A stretch of DNA of 64,000 bases, taken from positions 2,306,711-2,370,710 of the forward strand of contig NZ_CP052135.1 of the NCBI RefSeq assembly GCF_012955605.1. The letters are read 5' to 3'. The translations under genes and the position numbers were made by a program. The notes beneath the pieces were generated by a model that was not told where the DNA came from, searched no databases, and saw nothing but the letters and a program-made list of their open reading frames with translations. Of this stretch, positions 37,965 through 45,117 are shown one piece after another (position 1 is the stretch's first letter; every line of letters begins with the position of its first letter). This DNA is from Bacillus fonticola (GTDB lineage: Bacteria; Bacillota; Bacilli; Bacillales; JC228).

Positions 37965-38753
37965 ATGAAGCGTGACGGTCATGTGCACACCCCATTTTGT
38001 CCTCATGGCAGTAAGGATTCATTAGAAGCATATGTAGAGAATGCACTCCAAAAAGGAATCACATCTATTTCATTTACCGAGCATGCTCCCTTGCCTGAAG
38101 GGTTTCGGGATCCTGCACCAACAAAAGATAGTAGCATGTCCCTTGATACGTACTATGAGTATATAGAAGCTGTACAAGCTCTACAGGATCAATACAGAGA
38201 TGCTCCTATTGATATACGCGTAGGTGTAGAACTAGACTACATTTCTGGTTGGGAACAACAAACGTTATCCTTTCTACAAACTCATGGAAAGTCTCTTCAA
38301 GACATCATTTTGTCTGTACATTTTATAGAAGTAGAAGGAAAATGGCTTTGCATTGATTACGATGAAGAAGTGTTTCGCACTTACGTTTCCTTGTGCGGTG
38401 GAATTGAAGCGGCTTACGACCGGTACTTCCAAACAGTGGAGAAGTCGGTCCGTGCTGACTTCGGTGACCATCAACCACCACGAATTGGCCACCTTACGCT
38501 CATTCGAAAATTCAAAAAAAACTTCCCGGTTTCTTTTGAGTGGGAAGAGAAGGCTTTTGAGTTGCTTCACTTGATGAAGACACGAAATCTAGCGCTTGAC
38601 TATAACAGTGCCGGACTACGTAAACCTCTTTGTGGAGAAACCTATCCGTCTCCTTTCCTTTTACAGGCAGCACAAAAAATGCGCATTCCAATTGTTTACG
38701 GATCTGATGCGCACTGTGCAAAAGATGTTGGTTCTTTTTTCGACAAGTTGTAA
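37965..38753 (+). CDS. hisJ: Histidinol-phosphatase, PHP family
   Basis: Removes phosphate from histidinol phosphate in histidine synthesis. 262 residues with the PHP metal motif DGHVHTPFCPHGS at the N terminus, SFTEHAPLP, GVELDYISGW, and VYGSDAHCAKDVG at the C terminus. ATG at 37965 is used: GAAGGAG lies ten bases upstream and the frame to 37875 includes promoter-like A/T DNA. As in B. subtilis it is away from the his operon. It converges with refZ; the stops are one base apart. Confidence 0.9.
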   Translation: MKRDGHVHTPFCPHGSKDSLEAYVENALQKGITSISFTEHAPLPEGFRDPAPTKDSSMSLDTYYEYIEAVQALQDQYRDAPIDIRVGVELDYISGWEQQTLSFLQTHGKSLQDIILSVHFIEVEGKWLCIDYDEEVFRTYVSLCGGIEAAYDRYFQTVEKSVRADFGDHQPPRIGHLTLIRKFKKNFPVSFEWEEKAFELLHLMKTRNLALDYNSAGLRKPLCGETYPSPFLLQAAQKMRIPIVYGSDAHCAKDVGSFFDKL

Positions 38754-38754
38754 G

Positions 38755-39378
38755 TTACAAGTGGGCGGTGGCGAGACGTTGCTTTGTAAAGAGCGTCTCG
38801 TTGACCAAGTGGAATAGCTCTCGCTTATATTGTTTTTCAAAATAAGGATCTTGCGGATGTACTTGCCATACTTCACTCATATACTGCGCTTGCAAATAGG
38901 GCATCGTAAGTAAGCCCTTTAATTGGATAATGCAATAGCGGGTGGATACCGTTTCATATTCACCTTGCTCCATCCCAATTTCCAAAAGCGTTTTTAAATA
39001 GTATCTCTCTCTCATCACATAAGTTGAGAGCACTTCCCTAACAATTTGAGAATCAATCGTCATCTCCCGCAGGACAAATCGTGCTAACGGATTGTGGGCA
39101 CGATGAAAGCCTAGTACCTCTTCAATAAGTTTTAGTAGCGCTTCTTTAGCAGAACGCTCTTCAGCTATCTTTACTGCACGCTCTAAAATATCTATGTATT
39201 CTTCGTAATATAAGGCGAAGCAATACTCTAATAACCCTTGTTTGTTCTGGAAGTAGTAAGAAATATGGGCGACATTCACCCTTGCTCGTTCCGCAATCAT
39301 TCGTAATGACGTACCAGCATACCCTTTTGTATGGAAAAGTTGCAAAGCACTGGTCAAAATGGCTTCCTTTTTATTCAT
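38755..39378 (-). CDS. refZ: TetR-family regulator RefZ (FtsZ regulator)
   Basis: 207 residues. TetR helix-turn-helix at ~5-50 (AILTSALQLFHTKGYAGTSL, RARVNVAHISYYFQNKQGLLEYCF). The gene lies between hisJ and ytsP exactly as B. subtilis yttP/refZ, whose product binds motifs around the chromosome and helps position the septum in sporulation. The start is an ATG; the region upstream is shared with the divergent ytsP. Confidence 0.88.
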   Translation of the reverse strand: MNKKEAILTSALQLFHTKGYAGTSLRMIAERARVNVAHISYYFQNKQGLLEYCFALYYEEYIDILERAVKIAEERSAKEALLKLIEEVLGFHRAHNPLARFVLREMTIDSQIVREVLSTYVMRERYYLKTLLEIGMEQGEYETVSTRYCIIQLKGLLTMPYLQAQYMSEVWQVHPQDPYFEKQYKRELFHLVNETLFTKQRLATAHL

Positions 39379-39454
39379 CTTCTTCGTCCCCTTTATTATC
39401 TTGTTGGCTCAGCTTTCTTTCTCCAAGCCATTTCCCTTGGGCGAACGACTAATT

Positions 39455-39511
39455 TTCTGCTTAAACGAACAGAATCAAAATAGTTTCAATCGTAAAAAAG
39501 TATGCTATTCT
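39455..39511. promoter_or_regulatory. Divergent control region of refZ and ytsP
   Basis: For ytsP: TTTCAA (39484-39489), 16 bases, TATTCT (39506-39511) with a TGC extension. For refZ on the other strand: TTGAAA, 17 bases, GTTTAA. A 20-base imperfect palindrome with arms TTCTG and CAGAA (39455-39474) lies over the refZ -10 region and could be an autoregulatory RefZ site. Confidence 0.4.
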
Positions 39512-39612
39512 GTTTGTAACCATTTCGAGGGAACGAAGGAGTAGTCCTTCACAAATCGCTCGACAACTCCTGCACATTCTTACGTGCATATGACAGAACG
39601 GAGGAGATACTG

Positions 39613-40095
39613 TTGTTTCATGTCGAAACGTACAAAGGTACTCGTGAAGATAATTACAAGCTTGTCAGTAAGCAACTACAAGCATTAATGGAAGATGAGC
39701 CAAACGTCATTGCTAATTTAAGCAATGCGAGTGCTGTTCTCAACCAATTTTTAGACAGAGTGAATTGGGTCGGATTTTATTTAGTTGAAGAAAATCAGCT
39801 TATTCTAGGACCATTTCAAGGACTACCAGCATGTGTACGAATTCCTTTTGGAAGGGGAGTTTGCGGTACAGCAGCCTCCACTAAAGAAACACAACTTGTT
39901 GCAGATGTTCACGAGTTCCCTGGACACATTGCTTGCGATGCTGCTTCCCGATCAGAAATTGTCGTGCCTATTTTAAAAAAGGATGGTTCTTTGTTTGGCG
40001 TACTAGATATCGATTCTCCTGAAACAGACAGATTCGATGAAGAAGATCGCAAAGGACTGGAAGCGTTCGTGAGTGTTCTTGAGTCTACTTTGTAA
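39613..40095 (+). CDS. ytsP: Free methionine-(R)-sulfoxide reductase, GAF type (YtsP)
   Basis: 160-residue GAF domain enzyme that repairs free Met-(R)-sulfoxide. The three conserved cysteines are in LPACVRIPFG, GRGVCGTAAS and HIACDAASRSEI, which are the catalytic and resolving residues of fRMsr enzymes. LDIDSPETDRFDEED completes the signature. The start is TTG at 39613 with GGAGGAGA eight bases upstream; the product begins MFHVETYKG as in relatives. Confidence 0.9.
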   Translation: MFHVETYKGTREDNYKLVSKQLQALMEDEPNVIANLSNASAVLNQFLDRVNWVGFYLVEENQLILGPFQGLPACVRIPFGRGVCGTAASTKETQLVADVHEFPGHIACDAASRSEIVVPILKKDGSLFGVLDIDSPETDRFDEEDRKGLEAFVSVLESTL

Positions 40096-40103
40096 CTAAT
40101 AAT

Positions 40104-40140
40104 AAAAAAGCTTGGATAGTCTCGCTATCCAAGCTTTTTG
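40104..40140. terminator. Bidirectional terminator between ytsP and dgcP
   Basis: AAAAAGCTTGGATAG pairs perfectly with CTATCCAAGCTTTTT around TCTCG. Confidence 0.92.
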
Positions 40141-40143
40141 TTT

Positions 40144-41793
40144 TCACTCTTGCACGTATAATTGATTCTTACCAGAGCTCTTCGCGCGATACATCGCTTT
40201 GTCTGCCATATGGAACAAATTCTCAGCAGTTACCGGTACTTCCCGTTCCCAGTGGGACACACCACACGAAATCGTGACAGGAGGATTCGTTTGTTTCTCA
40301 ACCACTTGAAGTAAACGTTCAGCGACGGATACACCGACGTCGATTGGGGCATTCGGCAAATAGACTGCCAACTCCTCTCCTCCCCAACGAGCGCCTGTAT
40401 CGCTCATACGGATGTGTTCCCTTATACAATCTGCTACCTGTAACAAAACACGGTCGCCCACTTGATGTCCGTGTGTATCATTGATCGTTTTGAAATTGTC
40501 CAAATCCACCAATAGAAACGAGCCTTCTTTGTCTTTTTCTAGTGACTGCTGAATTTGCTCATCCAAGTAGTGCCTTGAAAACAATCTCGTTAAGTGGTCT
40601 GTCACAACTAAACGTTCTAACTCTTCACGGAGCTTCGAATTTGTAAAAGCTAGAGAAGAATGGCCTACAAGAGATTGTAATAGCTTAAATGTTTCAAAAC
40701 TAAAAAAATATGGCTCTTTATGAAGCACCATAGAAAAGCCTTGCCATTCCTTTTTCTCTGTAAACGGCATGACCAACATCGAACGATACGGCGTAGGGAA
40801 ATCAACTTTTTGTGAGAAGTCTCCAATAAATAGAGGCTCGGGATTTTTTTGAAGAGATTTCTGGGCATATAATAGATAGGAAGCGACTTTTTCGTTTTCA
40901 AAGAACGAGGTGCTCCCCTCAACAATTTGCACGTCTTTTCCTGTATCGTCTTGAATTAAAAAGCCGACCTCACTCGCATGAAAAGCATCTATCATTTTAG
41001 TCTTTAACAAGGTAGCGACTTCGGTAATACGTAGGTTAGTATTCAAAGTTTTGCTAGTGTCGTTGACAATTTGTAAATCTCGAACTTGTTGCTTCGTATT
41101 TTGATAAAGTTGAGCGTTCTCAAGCGCCACCCCTATTCCTTCACCGAAATCACAAAGTAAGTGCTCGTAAGGTTCTACGATCGTTGTTTCGTGGAATACG
41201 ACTTGGAGAACACCGTAAATTCCTTGGTTCCCTCTAAACGGCAAGTAAATATGGCGGTACACTCCACCCTTTTCATAACGCAATTCTCCTGTAAGAAATG
41301 TCTGAACTGCAGGAGAAGCAATTTGTTCCGGCTGCAGTTCTTCTGTGCTTACCCCTTGCACTTGCTTATGGTCGTGACTAAGCCAGATTGTGTAGGCTAC
41401 TGGACCATGAATGTCATCAAGTGCTCTGGCAACCTCTTGAATAATGATTTGGTGATCCATCGTTCGATTCAACTTTTTTGTGATGTCTAATAACCACCGA
41501 GTGTAAGCTAGCATAACATCAGAAGTGCGAAAGGGGAGTGCATTCCCCATTTCCCTAAGTGTACGTCTCCAATTTTCAAAAAACCCTTCTGAAACAGCTT
41601 CACCTTTATATGTATAAATCGGTTGTCCGCTTTCTGTATGAATAGTTTGCGAAGTTTTTACAGGGTACTGAGCGTGAAACGTTTGTTCCAACACTTTTTT
41701 TTGCGCTACATGAACCGCTTCATTCGTTTTCAGCAAGCGTTGCCACAGCTGTTGTTGAAGGGAAGCAAATAACGGCCATTCCCATTGTTCCAT
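40144..41793 (-). CDS. dgcP: GAF-GGDEF diguanylate cyclase DgcP (YtrP)
   Basis: 549 residues. GAF-like sensor regions at ~130-225 and ~245-385, then a GGDEF domain (~390-549). The active site is present as WGGEEL (an accepted GGDEF variant) and the inhibitory RxxD (RMSD) lies five residues before it, so feedback by c-di-GMP is expected. LVDLDNFKTINDTHGHQVGD is the metal/substrate motif. No membrane helix. An ATG at 41793 with TAGGTGA upstream is preferred over GTG at 41802. The likely promoter (extended -10 TGCTATAAT, 41974-41979) leaves a leader of about 175 bases. Confidence 0.9.
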   Translation of the reverse strand: MEQWEWPLFASLQQQLWQRLLKTNEAVHVAQKKVLEQTFHAQYPVKTSQTIHTESGQPIYTYKGEAVSEGFFENWRRTLREMGNALPFRTSDVMLAYTRWLLDITKKLNRTMDHQIIIQEVARALDDIHGPVAYTIWLSHDHKQVQGVSTEELQPEQIASPAVQTFLTGELRYEKGGVYRHIYLPFRGNQGIYGVLQVVFHETTIVEPYEHLLCDFGEGIGVALENAQLYQNTKQQVRDLQIVNDTSKTLNTNLRITEVATLLKTKMIDAFHASEVGFLIQDDTGKDVQIVEGSTSFFENEKVASYLLYAQKSLQKNPEPLFIGDFSQKVDFPTPYRSMLVMPFTEKKEWQGFSMVLHKEPYFFSFETFKLLQSLVGHSSLAFTNSKLREELERLVVTDHLTRLFSRHYLDEQIQQSLEKDKEGSFLLVDLDNFKTINDTHGHQVGDRVLLQVADCIREHIRMSDTGARWGGEELAVYLPNAPIDVGVSVAERLLQVVEKQTNPPVTISCGVSHWEREVPVTAENLFHMADKAMYRAKSSGKNQLYVQE

Positions 41794-42039
41794 TGTTTTC
41801 ACCTACACTCATGTACGTTCTATTGTACGAACTTGAACCCTTCACCAGTTAAGATTCCATAATTATTCCAAGTCTAACATAAATTTTTGAAACGTCAGCG
41901 TGTCCGTCCCTTTCTTTGCTAACAGCTTCCATGTTGATTCAACCTTCAACCTTACCGTGCCTTCCTTTCAACCATTATAGCATAACCATACTAAAGTGAT
42001 GAGAGTTCTCAAGTTGAGGCATTAGGAATTTTGCATTTG
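41794..42039. other. Leader and promoter region of dgcP
   Basis: Holds the extended -10 promoter TGCTATAAT read on the minus strand (TATAAT at 41974-41979), then about 175 bases of leader. A 27-codon frame (41849-41932, minus) lies in the leader but has only a weak ribosome site. I see no known riboswitch pattern, including no c-di-GMP aptamer. Confidence 0.5.
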
Positions 42040-42068
42040 TTGACTTTTATTACAAAACGTCATACAAT
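42040..42068 (+). promoter_or_regulatory. Sigma-A promoter of rpsD
   Basis: TTGACT (42040-42045), 17 bases, TACAAT (42063-42068); a strong promoter expected for a ribosomal protein gene. Transcription should start near 42075. Confidence 0.85.
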
Positions 42069-42075
42069 AGTCTTT

Positions 42076-42252
42076 GTGTAAAATTTGCAGCCTATGTGTT
42101 CATCGTTGTGCTTGATTCTGTTGCTACTTTTTGTGGTGATATTGTGTAACCCTCTGCTGCTAGGGCGAAGATATCGAAAACAGAATCTGCAAATGAGTGA
42201 GAGCACAAAATGGTAGGAATTTTACCTCTATAATATATTAGGAGGGTTTTCC
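42076..42252 (+). ncRNA. Structured rpsD leader, probable S4-binding autoregulatory RNA
   Basis: About 178 bases of leader. ATTTGCAG (42083-42090) pairs with CTGCAAAT (42187-42194), and ATTCTGTT (42115-42122) with AACAGAAT (42179-42186). These are contiguous on the 3' side and separated by a 24-base bulge on the 5' side. Inside are GATAT/ATATC (42138/42171) and CCCT/AGGG (42150/42162). B. subtilis S4 represses rpsD through such a leader, which includes a pseudoknot. A small hairpin (GGTA/TACC) lies before the ribosome site. Confidence 0.7.
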
Positions 42253-42855
42253 ATGGCACGCTATACAGGTCCAAGTTGGAAACTATCACGTCGTTTAGGC
42301 ATTTCCCTAAGCGGTACAGGAAAAGAATTAGATCGTCGTCCATACGCACCTGGACAACACGGCCCGAACCAACGCCGTAAAATTTCTGAATATGGCTTAC
42401 AACTTCAAGAGAAGCAAAAACTTCGTCACATGTACGGATTGAACGAACGTCAATTCCGCAGCTTGTTTGACATTGCGGGGCGTCTTCAAGGGAAACACGG
42501 TGAGAACTTCATGATCTTACTCGAAACTCGTTTAGACAACCTAGTGTACCGTCTTGGTCTCGCGCGTACTCGCCGCCAAGCACGTCAGCTTGTTAATCAC
42601 GGTCACATCGTTGTCGACGGTGGACGCGTTGATATTCCATCTTACCGTGTACAACCTGGTCAAGTGATCACTGTACGCGAAAAATCACGTAACCTTGACA
42701 TTATCAAAGAAGCTGTTGAAAACAATAGCTTTGTTCCAGAATATGTGACGTTCGACGGTGAAAAACTCGAAGGAACATTCTCACGCCTTCCAGAGCGTAC
42801 AGAACTTCCTGCTGAAATTAACGAAGCGCTTATCGTTGAGTTCTATTCACGTTAA
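42253..42855 (+). CDS. rpsD: 30S ribosomal protein S4
   Basis: 200 residues, starts [23 protein letters not shown], with the S4 RNA-binding domain ([20 protein letters not shown] and [18 protein letters not shown]). S4 starts 30S assembly and, in Bacillus, represses its own gene. AGGAGGG precedes the ATG. Monocistronic: own promoter, leader and terminator. Confidence 0.98.
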   Translation: MARYTGPSWKLSRRLGISLSGTGKELDRRPYAPGQHGPNQRRKISEYGLQLQEKQKLRHMYGLNERQFRSLFDIAGRLQGKHGENFMILLETRLDNLVYRLGLARTRRQARQLVNHGHIVVDGGRVDIPSYRVQPGQVITVREKSRNLDIIKEAVENNSFVPEYVTFDGEKLEGTFSRLPERTELPAEINEALIVEFYSR

Positions 42856-42868
42856 TAGAAAACGCAAA

Positions 42869-42901
42869 GAACCTCGCTGCCAATTGGTAGCGAGGTTTTT
42901 T
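42869..42901 (+). terminator. Terminator after rpsD
   Basis: AACCTCGCT pairs with AGCGAGGTT around a short self-complementary loop and is followed by TTTTTT. The tandem repeat begins four bases later. Confidence 0.92.
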
Positions 42902-42904
42902 CCC

Positions 42905-43164
42905 TCTGAGTCTGAGCATTCCCCCCTAAGTCTGAGCATTCCCCCCTGAGTCTGCGCATTCCTCCCTAAGTCTGCGCATTCCCCTCTGAGTCTGCGCATT
43001 CCCCCATAAGTCTGAGCATTCCCCCCTGAGTCTGAGCATTCCTCCCTAAGTCTGCGCATTCCCCTCTGAGTCTGCGCATTCCCCCCTGAGTCTGCGCATT
43101 CCCCCCTGAGTCTGCGCATTCCCCTCTGAGTCTGCGCATTCCCCTCTGAGTCTGCGCATTCCTT
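42905..43164 (+). repeat. Minisatellite: 13 tandem units of 20 bp
   Basis: Thirteen units of consensus CTGAGTCTGCGCATTCCCCC in exact 20-base register. Variation is limited to base 1 (C/A, one unit), base 3 (G/A), base 10 (C/A) and bases 17-20. Units 2-5 (42925-43004) and units 6-9 (43005-43084) are 78 of 80 identical, so a four-unit block was duplicated. No unit contains a stop codon on the minus strand, which opens long frames without ribosome sites. Located between the rpsD terminator and the end of tyrS. Confidence 0.97.
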
Positions 43165-43295
43165 GCGTTTTAGATTGCTTTTTTGCTATTTCGAACAGGC
43201 ATTCTGAATATAAAAGCGGATACTCATTATCGCGTATTATTTTCATGCGAGCGAACATTCCAGGCCTAACCGCGGATTCTGATTCTGCGCCCTAA
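43165..43295. other. Spacer between minisatellite and tyrS
   Basis: 131 bases with no gene. Near its end CTGATTCTGCGCCCTAAT resembles a decayed repeat unit. A clear terminator for tyrS is not seen here, so the repeat itself may lie in the tyrS 3' region. Confidence 0.45.
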
Positions 43296-44561
43296 TTAAG
43301 CAGTGTACCGTAACACAAAGTACTTCTTCTTCCCACGACGGACAATAGTAAAACGTCCCTCGATCTTATCTGTATCAGTAAGCGTGTAGCCTAGTTTTTG
43401 TTGGCGTTCTCCATTTACATACACAGCACCATTTCCGATATCCTCCCGAGCCTGGCGCTTCGATGGGGAAATACCTGCAGCCACGAGCACTTCAACAAGA
43501 TCTTTTGATGCGTCTGCTTCTAGAGCGAAGGAAGGCACATCTTTAAAGCCCATCTCAATTTCGTCTGCTGTTAAGTTTCTAATCTCTCCGCTGAATAGTG
43601 CCTCTGAAATTTTTTGTGCTTGTTCAAGTGCTTCTTTTCCGTGCACAAGCTCTGTCAATTCTTCAGCTAATACACGTTGCGCTTTTCGTAGGTGTGGTTC
43701 TTCCTCCGTAGCAGTCGCTAGATCGTCTCTCTCTGTTTTTGATAAGAAAGTAAACGTGTTTAAGTATTTCTGAACATCTCGATCGTCGGTATTGAGCCAG
43801 AATTGGTAAAATTCATAAGGGGATGTTTTGTCGGCATCCAGCCAAATCGCTCCGCCTTCAGTTTTCCCGAATTTCGTACCGTCTGCCTTGGTCACTAGCG
43901 GCACTGTTAATCCAAAGGCTTTCACATCTCCATGGCTTCTACGAATAAGCTCTAAGCCGGCTGTAATGTTCCCCCACTGGTCACTTCCACCGATTTGAAG
44001 CTGACAATCTTCTCGCTCGTATAAAGTAAAGAAGTCGAGGGATTGAAGAATCATGTAACTAAACTCAGTAAACGAAATGCCTTGGTCAATCCGGGATTTC
44101 ACAGAATCCTTTGCAAGCATGTAGTTTAGTCCAAAATTCTTTCCTACATCACGCAAAAAGGAAACAACGTCCATCTTTCCGATCCAGTCATAGTTGTTCA
44201 CCACTTTAGCCGGGTTATTCACTCCATCAAAGTCCAAAAAACGGGACAACTGATCACGAATACTATCCGACCATTCCTGTACGGTAGCTGTTTCGTTTAA
44301 TGTACGTTCTTGCTTTTTCCCACTTGGATCTCCAATTAGGCCTGTCGCTCCACCTACAAGCGCAATCGGATGGTGACCACTTAATTGAAACCGTCGCAGC
44401 AATAGGACGGGTAGCAAATGACCGATGTGCAAGCTGTCTGCTGTTGGATCAAATCCACAATAAAGGTGGACAGGCTTTTCCTCTAACAACGAATGAAGTC
44501 CTGCTTCGTCAGTAAATTGCTGAATTAAATTTCGTTCCTGTAAATCTTGTAAGATCGACAC
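43296..44561 (-). CDS. tyrS: Tyrosyl-tRNA synthetase
   Basis: 421 residues, the usual bacterial TyrS length. Class I motifs: SLHIGHLLP (HIGH) and TKFGKTEGG (KMSKS variant KFGKT), with YCGFDPTAD and GGSDQWGNITAGLE for tyrosine recognition; a C-terminal S4-like domain (SPSKRQAREDIGNGAVYVNG) binds tRNA. The GTG at 44561 has GAAGG seven bases upstream and gives a start VSILQDLQERNLIQQ that matches relatives; the frame to 44621 runs into the leader terminator. Controlled by a T-box. Confidence 0.96.
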   Translation of the reverse strand: MSILQDLQERNLIQQFTDEAGLHSLLEEKPVHLYCGFDPTADSLHIGHLLPVLLLRRFQLSGHHPIALVGGATGLIGDPSGKKQERTLNETATVQEWSDSIRDQLSRFLDFDGVNNPAKVVNNYDWIGKMDVVSFLRDVGKNFGLNYMLAKDSVKSRIDQGISFTEFSYMILQSLDFFTLYEREDCQLQIGGSDQWGNITAGLELIRRSHGDVKAFGLTVPLVTKADGTKFGKTEGGAIWLDADKTSPYEFYQFWLNTDDRDVQKYLNTFTFLSKTERDDLATATEEEPHLRKAQRVLAEELTELVHGKEALEQAQKISEALFSGEIRNLTADEIEMGFKDVPSFALEADASKDLVEVLVAAGISPSKRQAREDIGNGAVYVNGERQQKLGYTLTDTDKIEGRFTIVRRGKKKYFVLRYTA

Positions 44562-44596
44562 GTTTACGCCTTCTTCCTCTATTTGATTTAGCAACA

Positions 44597-44847
44597 AAAA
44601 ATAAAAAAATCGTCCCTCCACTAGTGTGAAGGGACGATTAGCAATCGCGGTACCACCCTACTTGAGAACATGAATGCTCCCCAGCTCTTTTTCTAACGAG
44701 GAATCTCCCCGTCGCTTGTCAAAAGCGAGTGGCTCCAGATTGTAATTCGAATGTCGCGGAAGGTTGGTTTGCATCCACCACCAACTTTCTTGTGCGGCTT
44801 CGCGACACTCTACTTCGATCTTTCGTTGCCGTTCGTATGAAGTTCTG
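44597..44847 (-). ncRNA. Tyrosine T-box riboswitch leader of tyrS
   Basis: The T-box sequence AGGGTGGTACCGCG stands at 44646-44659 (minus). It is followed by the terminator stem AATCGTCCCT(T)C...G(G)AGGGACGATT with a T run (44603-44639). In the 5' part, the stem I specifier loop reads GAATTACAAT with a TAC (tyrosine) codon at 44742-44744. Uncharged tRNA-Tyr should favour the antiterminator and let tyrS be expressed. Confidence 0.93.
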
Positions 44848-44853
44848 ATTACA

Positions 44854-44883
44854 TGTGTACCATAATTCCACAATCCCTGTCAA
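44854..44883 (-). promoter_or_regulatory. tyrS promoter
   Basis: TTGACA (44878-44883), 18 bases, TACACA (44854-44859) on the minus strand, just upstream of the T-box leader. Confidence 0.65.
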
Positions 44884-45117
44884 TAATTGAAAGAAAAACT
44901 CTTTTTCAGAGGCAATCGAAAGTACTGAAATCTACCCTATTTCCGTGTCGAATTATGGTATGATAAAAGGTGAACGGCTATAATCTCGACGTCTACGAAT
45001 ATAGGCCGGCTAACTAACTCACGCCATCCAAGGTATACTCGCATCCTTGCGACACATCACCTTTTTGACCCACGTCACGTGGGCCCAAGGTTGAAATTTT
45101 TTTTGGGGGACGAAACA
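44884..45117. other. Promoter region of the penicillin-binding protein gene
   Basis: Contains an extended -10 element TGGTATGAT (TATGAT at 44959-44964, plus strand), a 140-base leader and, near 45066-45085, the palindrome CCCACGTCACGTGGG. A related palindrome (CCCACGTCCTGTGGG) occurs in repeat copy C near 31131, with similar flanks (GACCCACGT...GTGGGCC), so this may be a fragment of a repeat. Confidence 0.5.

Noticed and set aside
41849-41932. 27-codon leader frame before dgcP as an independent gene
   Set aside because: Only a weak AAGG site ten bases upstream and no recognisable product; kept only as a possible leader peptide.
42905-43164. CRISPR array
   Set aside because: The units follow each other without spacers and no cas gene is present.
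42847-43258. Two overlapping minus-strand frames with repeated RRLRGECADS-type residues
   Set aside because: The 20-base units contain no stop codon in the relevant frames, so the frames are by-products of the minisatellite; no ribosome site.
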